A DNA stretch of 64,000 nt from Endotrypanum monterogeii (taxonomy: Eukaryota; Euglenozoa; Kinetoplastea; Trypanosomatida; Trypanosomatidae): positions 42,921 through 106,920 of the forward strand of contig CM007318.1 in the NCBI GenBank assembly GCA_000333855.2, given 5' to 3'. The position numbers and the translations under genes were made by a program. Shown here piece after piece: positions 1 to 9,112 of the stretch (its first letter is position 1; each line of letters begins with the position of its first letter). The notes beneath the pieces are model-generated. The model saw nothing but the letters and a program-made list of their open reading frames with translations, ran no database searches and was not told the origin of the DNA.

Positions 1-38
1 ACCGTTACCGTTACGTCTATCTGCAGAATATATATTCT

Positions 39-41
<3 letters not shown>

Positions 42-82
<41 letters not shown>
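42..82. repeat. (TA)n microsatellite
   Basis: About 40 bp of alternating TA at the left edge. Confidence 0.95.
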
Positions 83-89
<7 letters not shown>

Positions 90-699
90 ATATACATCTC
101 TGTGCACGTGTCGTAGGGGAAGCCCTCCTTCCCCCTTTCCTTCCCTTGGCACAGCGGAATCTGGTATCTTCCTTGTCCGTCTGTCCAGAATTCAGTGTGC
201 ACTGTTCTGCTGTACAGTAGACAAAAAGAAAAAAAAACGCCTTTTTTTTTGGGAATTTTTCTTGGGGATGTTTCGGACCGTAGTAGCAGGAAAGGAGACT
301 TCCCGACTTCTCACAGAGGGTCATGCGTTCATCTTGCTTCACGCTTTCTTCTTTTCTAATACCCCCTTTTTTTTCTTTCTGCTTCTGCTCCTCTGTGTGT
401 AAGCCTTAGAGAGAGGGTGTGTGAGGGCAATCGGAGGTGTGTGTTGTTCGCTCTATCCGAAGCTGCAGCAGCACCTTCTCGGTCTGTGCTGCTAATCGCA
501 TGGGATTGTGTAGCTGGTTGGTAGTGCACTGCAGAAAGCACTGAATACGGAATACAAGGCAGGTTGGCCGACAAATCGCGTGCTTTCGCAGATTAGCCAC
601 CACTCAGCTGCCCACCCTGCAAGCCTCTGGCGTTCTCTCTCGGTTCTCGTGCACAGAGGCAGCTACCGTGCAGCCTGGTATCGTTCGTTCGCTCGATCG

Positions 700-713
700 T
701 TTTTTTTTTTTAG
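700..713 (+). promoter_or_regulatory. Candidate trans-splice acceptor for the PCI-domain gene
   Basis: A run of 12 T residues is followed at once by TAG, with AG at 712-713, 24 nt before the ATG at 738. Kinetoplastid mRNAs are normally capped by spliced-leader addition at the first usable AG after a polypyrimidine tract. The exact site is inferred. Confidence 0.45.
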
Positions 714-737
714 GGAAAGAAGTCCATCGCTCTGACG

Positions 738-2531
738 ATGAATGCGCCGGCCTTAGCACTGCCGCCCCTACAGAGGTATGCGCGCCTCAGTGCAAGTGTT
801 TTTGATGGAAATGACGAAGGCAAAACCAAAGCGACACTCCCGCTACTACTACAGTATCTACTACATCAGAGCTGCAATGTCAGCGAGGTGGAAGCGGTTG
901 AGCAATGGTGCCGCAAACAGGGTAGCGAAGATCTATTACAGAGATGCGGCGACGAGAGCATGGTGGTCGTAAAGAAACGCGTGATGCAGCGCGTTTGTGT
1001 GCTCTCTGAGACTCTGACTAACAGGCAGGAGATGCCCTCAGTGGAGTTGCGAAAGGGCAGGGCGCCTCCGGTATCGTGTACTACTGGTAGTTCATGCAAC
1101 AGTGGGCGGAGCGAGGCAGCAACTCTAGTGGAGTGGTGGAACCTCAGCGACGGCGACCCATGGAGTTTCACCGCGGCTGCGTGCTGCTCACACGCTGTGG
1201 GGAGCGGGGGCTATGGGTATCGGTTTACTTGTTTGAAGGAAGCGCTTGCACTAGTCGGACCATACCTCGATGTGATGCGGAAGGCCGCTGCAACGGGTGA
1301 CTGGGAGGGCGTGTCGCGGTTCTTTGTCGAGGCAACCAACTACGTTGACCGGGTTTCCCTGCGAGACGATCCAGCAGCGATCTTTGGATCCCTAGAGTTG
1401 TCGCGACTGCACCTTACCCTCATCATTGCCAGTGGTGGTGGTGTCACCGCGGCACATAAGACGCTGCAGCTGGAGCGGGTAAGCGATTGCATTCGTCGTG
1501 CTGCAGTACTTCTCGACCAGTTGAGCGTCAAGGAGCAGGAAGCTGTCGAGTTGTCCTCATATTCTTTTGCATCGGCGTCTGTGCTCTCTGCAATGCAGGC
1601 ATACTGGATTCTAACCCTTTCTTACTGCATTTTTTTCAACACCGTGGCTGCGTACGTAGATGCTTCATTGGGGAGGTTTGAAGAGTGCGCAAAGGCGCTT
1701 CTAGGGGACGAGGTAGGGGCACGGTCTTGCCTCTGGGGAGCGGCGCGCTACTCCAGCATTCGTTTTTTCCCAGAATCTACAGCTCGTGTGGGGCAACTGG
1801 GTCATCGATCCGTCGGTCCCAGTACTCAGTCAGGTGCGTGCTCTGTCATGTCTTTTCTTTTTCCATGCTCTTCTCATCACGTCCGAAGCACGACCTCCGA
1901 TTACTATTTGGCTGAGTTTGCGCCTTTGGTCAGGGCCGTCATTGCTCCTGCTACGTCCTTTGGTACTCTTCTCGTGCTGTCTGCCATCGGATCCCTTCCG
2001 CTTCTGGTGGCCCTCGCACAGCTTCGTACGAGTGTTGAGTGTCGGGAAATCTACGAGAGCTGCAGCGAGCTGATACGCCTCCTCGACGCCCTTGGGCGAG
2101 GCCAACTTGGAGTGGCTTGGTTGTATGCTCAGGAGGCAGCAGCTCGTCACCTAGCGTGTGAGCCGCACCTCCACGCTAACGTAGCCAAGAGGCTGTTGCA
2201 GTGCGTGTTGCACAACCTCTGCTTTCATTACCTTTCGGTGCGGAGAACGACGTTCCTGGCCGACGCAGCCGTGGATTTGGGGCTGGACTCACCCGGGGAG
2301 GTCGAGGCTGTGGTCATTGCACTCATCTGCAGCAACTGTATTGACGCCCGTATTGATTTGGTGAGGGGGGCGATTTGTCAAAATAATCTGGACGATGTGG
2401 GGTGTGAGGAGGCAGAAATCCAGGGGGAGGCAGCTGCGCGTGCCATTATGAGCTTCTCGGCGTTGAAGATGCGACTCACGTGCTTGTCTGCTGAGCGTAA
2501 TCTAATGTGTTTTGTGGATGATGATGGCTGA
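738..2531 (+). CDS. PCI-domain protein, COP9 signalosome subunit 1 / Rpn7-like
   Basis: 597 residues, opening with ATG at 738. The general pattern matches my recollection of CSN1/Rpn7 proteins. A helical-repeat stretch starts near residue 173 (VGPYLDVMRKAAATGDWEGV). A second helix pair near 306 has the 'GRFEECAKALL' pattern. A hydrophobic segment near 408 reads FGTLLVLSAIGSLPLL. The C-terminal winged-helix half of a PCI domain spans about 486-545, with alternating hydrophobics ending SNCIDARID. It continues into a helical tail. CSN1 is a scaffold of the COP9 signalosome, which removes Nedd8 from cullins; Rpn7 is its 26S proteasome lid counterpart. The weak conservation argues for CSN1 rather than the usually well-conserved Rpn7. 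No signal peptide or membrane segment is evident. The family call comes from pattern matching, not an alignment search. Confidence 0.6.
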   Translation: MNAPALALPPLQRYARLSASVFDGNDEGKTKATLPLLLQYLLHQSCNVSEVEAVEQWCRKQGSEDLLQRCGDESMVVVKKRVMQRVCVLSETLTNRQEMPSVELRKGRAPPVSCTTGSSCNSGRSEAATLVEWWNLSDGDPWSFTAAACCSHAVGSGGYGYRFTCLKEALALVGPYLDVMRKAAATGDWEGVSRFFVEATNYVDRVSLRDDPAAIFGSLELSRLHLTLIIASGGGVTAAHKTLQLERVSDCIRRAAVLLDQLSVKEQEAVELSSYSFASASVLSAMQAYWILTLSYCIFFNTVAAYVDASLGRFEECAKALLGDEVGARSCLWGAARYSSIRFFPESTARVGQLGHRSVGPSTQSGACSVMSFLFPCSSHHVRSTTSDYYLAEFAPLVRAVIAPATSFGTLLVLSAIGSLPLLVALAQLRTSVECREIYESCSELIRLLDALGRGQLGVAWLYAQEAAARHLACEPHLHANVAKRLLQCVLHNLCFHYLSVRRTTFLADAAVDLGLDSPGEVEAVVIALICSNCIDARIDLVRGAICQNNLDDVGCEEAEIQGEAAARAIMSFSALKMRLTCLSAERNLMCFVDDDG

Positions 2532-3493
2532 CCGTCTCAGCCAAAAGGTGTAACAGGGCACACTGCTGCACGATGTGCTGTCCTGAACATGTGCACTGAT
2601 GTTCGCGTGCGATGCCTCGCCACTCTTTTTTTATATATTGTAGTTGCTATCATCCCCGAAGTCTCGTCTGGATTTCTCTGGAGGGGCAGGAAAGGCGCTT
2701 TGATTCCGATTTGGGTTTTTCTTGCTCAATGTTTCTTTTGCCGCTTTTGCTTCTCGTATCAAGCTCGTAGGGTGGATGGGCCCTCTCCAGAGCTCAACCA
2801 GCCGCAGAAATTCGGTGTTTAGGGCGGCTTGGGTGTTGATCTCCTTTGCTTTTCAAGGATGTGTCGCGATCGGTTCTTCTTCTTCTGCACCTCTCAAAAG
2901 ATGTGCGTCACCATTCGCCCCTCGTCCTCCTTTTTTTCTTAGTTGACAACTGATTGAGAATTTCTCATGTATTTTGGTAAAGCGCCAACAACAACAACAA
3001 CAACAAAAAAAATGGGGTCCTACCCAAAGCTCGAATCACATACACAAGGTGCGTGCGTATGGGGCGAGCGAGTGTCCTGTTTCTGCTGTGTGACGGCGGC
3101 AGGCTAAGCCCCTCGCACGGCTTGTGGCGGTATGTAATATGCTTACCAGTAGCTGACAGATGCGCTGCCGTTTGTTTTTCTTTTCTCCCTGCTTCCCGCG
3201 CTTCTTCCGTTCACTTTTTCCCAATGTCTTGATGTGGGATTCTCCCCTGAGTTCTCGTGTATGTGCGCTGGTGTCGTTGTTTGGCGACTCCACACCGCTT
3301 CGTTGCTTGTCGTGCAAGGTTCCCTCGTCTACACCAACGGCACCACCAGGTACACGAAGATCTCCTCACTGTGGGAGGAGGAAATTTTGAATGTATGTGC
3401 GCGAGGCAACTCATCCACGTCTTGGTGTGTTTTCTCCTCCGTACACCTAAGAGGTCTCACATCGCCTCATTTTCTGTGGGTAGCCTCTAGGTG
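2532..3493. other. Intergenic spacer between PCI-domain and PrimPol genes
   Basis: No gene is supported. Visible are a (CAA)n run near 2988-3006 and a polypyrimidine stretch at about 3168-3222, followed by AG at 3250-3251. That AG is a plausible trans-splice acceptor for the gene at 3494. Confidence 0.55.
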
Positions 3494-5791
3494 ATGGCTG
3501 CCAACATGCCGGTGCGAAAGGCTTCCCGCATCGAGGCGAATGCTGTTACTGCAGCTGTAGCCTCTACAATAGACGCTCGGACAGAAAATTATGATGAAAG
3601 CGCCTCTGACGACAGTGAGTTCTGCTCTTCGATCAATCCACTTTTCATACTGTCTGGCCCCCGCGGAGGCGTCATCGACCCACGCAGCAGCAACGACCAA
3701 CTCAACGCTCTCATCGACGTGGTGGATGACTCTGCTTTCCAGGTTTTAAGCGACGCGTGGGTGGCTGTTGGCGTGCCGGCTGATCGGTACTGGCGCAGCC
3801 CTCAAGGTCTCCACGGTGGTAGTGCAGAGGCACTACTACTCAAAAAGTTGGCTTCGTCGTCGCCGACTTCACTTGGGCTCCGTGTACCCAACCCCCTTCG
3901 TCTTCGCTCTTCCTTTTACCCAACTCGTGTCGAGGCACTGTCGTCGCGTGGCTATGGTGCCCACCGTGGTCTTGTCCCTCTCGCCCTCGACCGCAGAGGG
4001 GGATCGGGTAGCAAGATGTTTAACGTGCTGCCCCGATGGGGCGCCCAGATACGAGACACAAAGGAGCCAGTCGTGGAATCCTCGTCGCGCATCGACCATC
4101 GAAGTGCGGTGGCCGAGTTCATCCATGCTATACCCCACCCACTGGAACGTAACCTTTACGTGCTGGTTGACGAAGCATGTCCTGTGGATCCCTACTTCGA
4201 TCTAGATTTTTCCTTCGACTCAGCACACGACGGCCCGCGTGATGCGCTGCTTCTGCAGAGCGTCGGCGAGGGCAAGGAGATGGGGCTAGTGACAACTTTT
4301 TCCACCGCAGCAGTGGAGAAAGTTCTCCTCACACTGCTTAGGTCTCTTCGCCAGGAGGTGGAGAGTGAGTTTCGCACAACAGTGACGGAGTGCTTAGTGC
4401 TAACGAGCAGCCTCCAAACAGCGCGTTGCTCCACTACACCTTCGGTGCCGATGACCTTGGAGCAACTGAAGCTCAGTTTTCACGTGCACTTCCGCTTAGC
4501 TGACAGAACCGCGCTGGAATCGGTGCGCGAGCTGCACCGATTCATGACCCGGCTTCGCTCACGACTTCGGAGCGAAGAGGATGCTGCTGCAGCACCGTCC
4601 TCGTCAGGCGGCACGATGGGGGAGAGTAGCGACGAGGCCCGGCAGATTCCCGCCCTACTGTTGCGGTGCGTAGACTTTGGTGTGTACACACGGTGGCGTG
4701 CTTTTCGTCTACCGTACAATGTCAAAGCACCTGATGGTACAGACTCTAGTGCGTTGGCGAGTGGCGCTGGGGATGACTTGATGGTGGAACAGCTCCGGCA
4801 GTTGGGAATCACCATCCCAGATAACGAAATTGGCGCGGCAGCACCACACGTACTGCACAACCTTTTCCTCGCGGCCGATGCGGAGGCTTGCAAAGCTCAG
4901 CGGTACCTAGTGAAGCACTTGGAGCAACATTTTCGATTTCTGCTTCCCGTCTTTCCGGGGGTTACTGAGTTGAAGTCTGCTGCACTTGTCGAATTTCTTT
5001 CCCAGCTAGTGCCTCCGCAGGTGCGAGCAGCGGCGGCAGAAGTGAGCGGCTACCCTTCTTGCCCCGAGGCAAGGGATGTGGTTAGTGCATGGATTATGGA
5101 TCTCGCCTGCATTGTGCGCGATGCTTCAGCATTTCTTTCCTCGCGCGGCGACGGCGAGGTGCAAGGGGTATCGTCAGGCTCACCTCTCCGATTACTTCGT
5201 GACGGTGTCTCGAGTCCTCCTACCACAGCCGAGGGACTTGAACAAACCGCCAGCAGTCCCTTTTATGTCCGGCTACCACCCATGCCAAGAAGTGTGCGGG
5301 TACGAATCGAGGATGCGGGGATGAGGCGGCTGCTGGCAGAGGTCTTTTGGTGTCTGGCGCCGGAGTATGGCGGGCCAGATGCGGTGGTGCCCGCGTCGCT
5401 GGAGACGGAGGGATGGCAAACGCGTTCCGCTACAAAACCGATCACCCCGGAGCGCATTAACGCGCATTACGAGGATGCGATTCGCGCCTACTACGTCTTT
5501 CAGAAGCAGAACAAGTACTGCATCCGCCTGAACCGCAATCACAAGGCCACGTTTGCGCAGCTGTACCTGACATTCGGATCAATTAAGATTCGCTGCTACG
5601 CAAACGACTGCTGCGAGCGATGCTGCGTGATACCATGGGAGCCTTCACAGAATTCCCAATCGGGTCCTCAGTACCACGCTGGATATCCTAGGTATGAGCG
5701 TCTTGCGGAGATACGGACAGCTCTCTTTCCCCCTCTGTCCACTGAGGAGCTGGTGCGTCGTTACGGGACGAGTGTTTTGCAATGCGTCTAG
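3494..5791 (+). CDS. PrimPol-like primase-polymerase (archaeo-eukaryotic primase family)
   Basis: 765 residues from the ATG at 3494; the in-frame GTG one codon upstream is not needed. PrimPol proteins re-prime and bypass lesions at stalled replication forks, in nucleus and organelle. All family landmarks are visible: motif I as DLD (D236, D238), motif II as SFH (S328, H330), motif III as VDF (D394), and a C-terminal UL52-type zinc knuckle C676-x6-H683-x17-C701-x4-C706. As I recall, human PrimPol has DxE, SxH and hDh motifs and a C/H/C/C knuckle with nearly the same spacing. The second acidic residue of motif I is therefore Asp instead of Glu. Two PrimPol-like proteins, PPL1 and PPL2, are known in trypanosomes; I cannot say which this is. 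The first ~150 residues and the 340-390 and 525-590 stretches are low in complexity and probably disordered. Confidence 0.88.
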   Translation: MAANMPVRKASRIEANAVTAAVASTIDARTENYDESASDDSEFCSSINPLFILSGPRGGVIDPRSSNDQLNALIDVVDDSAFQVLSDAWVAVGVPADRYWRSPQGLHGGSAEALLLKKLASSSPTSLGLRVPNPLRLRSSFYPTRVEALSSRGYGAHRGLVPLALDRRGGSGSKMFNVLPRWGAQIRDTKEPVVESSSRIDHRSAVAEFIHAIPHPLERNLYVLVDEACPVDPYFDLDFSFDSAHDGPRDALLLQSVGEGKEMGLVTTFSTAAVEKVLLTLLRSLRQEVESEFRTTVTECLVLTSSLQTARCSTTPSVPMTLEQLKLSFHVHFRLADRTALESVRELHRFMTRLRSRLRSEEDAAAAPSSSGGTMGESSDEARQIPALLLRCVDFGVYTRWRAFRLPYNVKAPDGTDSSALASGAGDDLMVEQLRQLGITIPDNEIGAAAPHVLHNLFLAADAEACKAQRYLVKHLEQHFRFLLPVFPGVTELKSAALVEFLSQLVPPQVRAAAAEVSGYPSCPEARDVVSAWIMDLACIVRDASAFLSSRGDGEVQGVSSGSPLRLLRDGVSSPPTTAEGLEQTASSPFYVRLPPMPRSVRVRIEDAGMRRLLAEVFWCLAPEYGGPDAVVPASLETEGWQTRSATKPITPERINAHYEDAIRAYYVFQKQNKYCIRLNRNHKATFAQLYLTFGSIKIRCYANDCCERCCVIPWEPSQNSQSGPQYHAGYPRYERLAEIRTALFPPLSTEELVRRYGTSVLQCV

Positions 5792-6520
5792 TCCAGTGAA
5801 TACACAGCGCAAGCAGTCTCCCTGAGATAGCGGAAGAGAGATCGCGCTAGGATAAGCAACAACTCACAGTTTCGCACGCGTAGCATCTTCTTTTCACTCA
5901 ATGTGTCTCGAATTTTTTTTCTCGCCCTTTCTTTAGAGTACATCGACGCCCTTGGGCGACGACTGACCCTTACAATTGCTGTGCCTCCGAGGTCTTTCTC
6001 CCTTTCCCTCTGGGAAAAGCAAAAACATTCACTCATACACGTCGACATATGAGCAGATACGCACATTGCTTGCGTGTTCGGCATAAAGTGTATGTGTATC
6101 TGCGTATGTGCAAGCGGGTGGTGGTGGAGGGGCTTCACGCATACATTTTTTTTTTTGTATCTCGCCCTTCCCGAGCCTTGTACCGCTCGTGCATGCGTAA
6201 GCAAACTGTAAGCAGACAACAACACAAAACTGTGCGTGTTGCACGTTCTGCATGGTACTCTCATTAGCCCGTGTCCTCTGTTTTATTCGTCGAGCTCGCA
6301 CTACTGCTCGCCCCCTCGGGGATGCCAATCAATTGGTAGCATCCCCGTTCCTCAACGCGCTGAGGAGGAAGTTGTCGATGCTCCTCGCTACGCAAGGCAC
6401 AGCTGCGGTGCTGTATCGAAAAATGGACTGCACATCATCTGTGACGATGCATACACTGTTTTCTCAACTACAGCTGACATTTTTGATATTGGACTGAATA
6501 CAAAACAAAATACATGCATG

Positions 6521-6551
6521 TATATATATATATATATATATATACATATAT
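6521..6551. repeat. (TA)n microsatellite
   Basis: About 30 bp of TA, followed by a CT run. Confidence 0.9.
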
Positions 6552-6700
6552 TTACCGACAAGTTTCTCTCTCTCTCTCTCTCTGTTTTTTGTTTTATCCA
6601 TTTTTTTTTTTGTGATTGTTCACGGCATTCGCGGCTTTTCCTCCCCGTCCCTCCGCGTATATATATTCTTTCTGCTGCCTGCCTCGCTCATCTCACGCCT

Positions 6701-6766
6701 TTACCCCCCCCCCCTCCTCCTTTTTTTCTCTGCTTGCAATACGGCACTTCCCCTTCCCTTGAACAG
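6701..6766 (+). promoter_or_regulatory. Candidate trans-splice acceptor for adenylate kinase 1
   Basis: A C/T-rich tract (about 6701-6731, with further pyrimidines to 6760) is followed by GAACAG, AG at 6765-6766. This would leave an 80-nt 5' UTR before the ATG at 6847. Inferred from the kinetoplastid polypyrimidine-AG rule. Confidence 0.45.
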
Positions 6767-6846
6767 AAAAAAGAAAAGTGTATTTCTCACTCGCTATCAA
6801 CGTATTATTCTCTTACACCTTCCCAATCTCGATCTTGACACAAATC

Positions 6847-7503
6847 ATGAAGATTGTGCTTATGGGTGCCCCCGGCTGTGGTAAAGGTACGCAGAGCCCC
6901 TATGTGCAGGAAAGGTATGGTCTGTGCCACTTATCGACAGGCGATATGCTGCGCGACGCGGTGGCACGGAGAACTCCCAACGGAAAAATGGCGAAGGACG
7001 CGATGGACTCGGGGAAACTGGTGAGTGATGAAATAGTATTCGGAATTGTGAAGGATAGCATCAAGAACCCTGAGTGTCGTTATGGCTACATCCTAGATGG
7101 ATTCCCGCGCACACTGATGCAGGCGAAAATGATGGAGGATGCCGGGGAGAAGGTAGATAAGGTAATTGAGTTCAGTGTTCCGGATGAGGTGATTCTGGAG
7201 CGGACAAGTGGTCGGTGGATTCACAAGAAGAGCGGGCGCACATACCATGAGGTGTTCCGCCCCCCGACGACACCTGGCAAGGATGACGTAACGGGGGAGG
7301 ATCTCTACCAGCGTCCTGATGATCGCCGCGATGTATGCAAAAAGCGCCTCGATGTCTACAAGACTGAGACCTGGCCTCTTGCCGACTACTTTTTGAAGAA
7401 GGGAGTCTACTCCAGCATTGACGCGAACCGCACTGTGGATGAGGTGCGCAAGACCATCGCCGCCTTGTTGGACCCTATCGGCATAGCAACAGGTCTCAAG
7501 TAG
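6847..7503 (+). CDS. ADK: Adenylate kinase (canonical active-site residues)
   Basis: 218 residues, a normal length for a long-form adenylate kinase, which interconverts 2 ADP with ATP plus AMP. The start is the ATG at 6847: the P-loop GAPGCGKGT (residues 7-15) then begins right at the N terminus as the family expects, and the extension back to 6778 has only a GTG start. Other visible parts are the NMP-binding STGDMLRDAV near residue 31, DGFPRT, and the long lid GRWIHKKSGRTYHEVF followed by QRPDD. Lid Arg156 and the Arg of the following KKRL are kept. The lid lacks a four-Cys zinc site. No targeting peptide or C-terminal peroxisomal signal is seen, so a cytosolic enzyme is likely. A divergent paralogue follows 3.9 kb downstream. 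Confidence 0.93.
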   Translation: MKIVLMGAPGCGKGTQSPYVQERYGLCHLSTGDMLRDAVARRTPNGKMAKDAMDSGKLVSDEIVFGIVKDSIKNPECRYGYILDGFPRTLMQAKMMEDAGEKVDKVIEFSVPDEVILERTSGRWIHKKSGRTYHEVFRPPTTPGKDDVTGEDLYQRPDDRRDVCKKRLDVYKTETWPLADYFLKKGVYSSIDANRTVDEVRKTIAALLDPIGIATGLK

Positions 7504-7610
7504 TTGAAGGAGGGACACTAATGAAGTCTTTTTTTTTGTTTTTCCAGAGTCGCGCCGTCTTGACATCAAGTGGATGGCGACCAGGGGCGCTGTAAACAAA
7601 TAAATATAAA

Positions 7611-7613
<3 letters not shown>

Positions 7614-7643
<30 letters not shown>
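7614..7643. repeat. (TA)n microsatellite
   Basis: TA repeat about 110 bp after the adenylate kinase 1 stop, probably within its 3' UTR. Confidence 0.9.
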
Positions 7644-7646
<3 letters not shown>

Positions 7647-9048
7647 GAATGACGCGATTCTCTAGAGGATTCGTTTCTCAGCTACTTTTAAGTTGTGTGG
7701 TATACTCTGTAACGTCTTAGTGGATAGGGTATGTTTTATGGTAATAGCGATTCACGCCGTAGCCTACACTCGTGTCTGTGCATGTAGGTGCAGACCACGG
7801 AAAATGATCGAGACAGCGGTGGTGGCTTTATGGGCAGGCTGTACACGAGAGTTCAGCGATTAGGCTATGCGTTGTCGTCGTCTGTTTTCGATTTGTGTTT
7901 TTCACATTTTTTTTTTCATGCTTTGTTACCACCGAACGGGTCAACGCTGGGAGGCACGGTCCGTAGAAAGATCATCAGAGCGTGGAAGCGGGGCGGAGCG
8001 GACGCAATAACGTCGTGGTTGTCTCGATGTGCGGAGAGGTGCACGGTTTTGCTGGATGCTGTGCACCGACTGCGTAGAGGGCGACAATGCTATATATATT
8101 ATTGGTGTGCGTCTCTTTATTTTCTCATAGTCTACGTTTCTTTTCACCACATCCCTATCGTACTCTCCCTTGTTTTGCCGTGCTTTCCGTCTTAGAGCCG
8201 ACAGATTGAGGGCAGTTCTACTTCCTCCGACCCCTTACGCTTTCTTATGTATGTATCTTTGTTATCTTGTTTTTTTTTTTTTCGTCATCTCCATTTTCAA
8301 AGGGGGAAGAGGAGGTAGAAGAAAGGGAGGTGCTAGCAATGTGTCCTTTTTTGTTTTTGGTGTACCCCTCCTCCCACTTCACCGTCCTCCTCTCTTTTTC
8401 TGCGGTATTGTGTACTGTATTACTGCTCTAAAAGAGAAAAAAAGGAGGGCGATTTTCAGTGGAGATTCTCCTCGCTTCTGTTTCGGGATTTTTTACACTT
8501 TTAATATTGTTGGTATCACTCTCATGCAGCGAGAAAGGGTTGCCAATGGCCTCGTCTTCTCTCACTGTGCGTATTCATGTGAGCCTCCCTCCCTTCCCCT
8601 CCCCTCCCTCTTTCTTGATTTGTCTGTGTACCAATGACAGGGAGAGGTACGACATAGACAACACCAAAGATCACACATGCTTTTGGTTCGGTGGATTATA
8701 GAGACTGAATGGGCGTCTGTGGGATAAAGGAAAGTTTATTTCACTTCATGGATACAATAAAGAAATGGGGAAAAAGATGTTTGAAGAAAAAATATATAAT
8801 CGTATTCTATGAATGGATGTGCGGATGCTGATTGTCGTTGCCGTCCCCACCACCGGCTCGTTCTTATTTTCTGCTTCTTTTTGTCGATTCTCCCTTTTTT
8901 TTTTTGCCCTCGGAAGTTGGTTTCCTCTTGGAGGATTATAATTGAGAGTTATGTAGACGAAGGGGAGCCGTGCATTAGAGAATGACCATGAAAGGGGCGG
9001 GGGAAGTAGAAGGCGAGGAGTGGAGGGTGGTGAAGTAGCACAAACGTT

Positions 9049-9112
9049 ATGTGTGTGTATGTGTGTGTGTGTGTGTGTGGGCGATATATATATATATATA
9101 TATATATATATT
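9049..9112. repeat. (GT)n then (TA)n microsatellite
   Basis: A GT block followed by a TA block of nearly 30 bp. Confidence 0.9.

Larger units (their letters stand above)
1..737. other. Intergenic spacer, 5' edge
   Basis: No gene is supported here. The stretch holds a TA microsatellite at about 42-82, short A and T homopolymers, and a T-rich tract ending in an AG just before the first gene. It probably contains the 3' UTR of a gene outside the window and the 5' UTR of the gene at 738. Confidence 0.6.
5792..6846. other. Intergenic spacer upstream of adenylate kinase 1
   Basis: No gene is supported. It contains a TA microsatellite at about 6521-6551, a CT run near 6566-6582, a T-run near 6601 and a C-run near 6704-6713. 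Confidence 0.55.
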
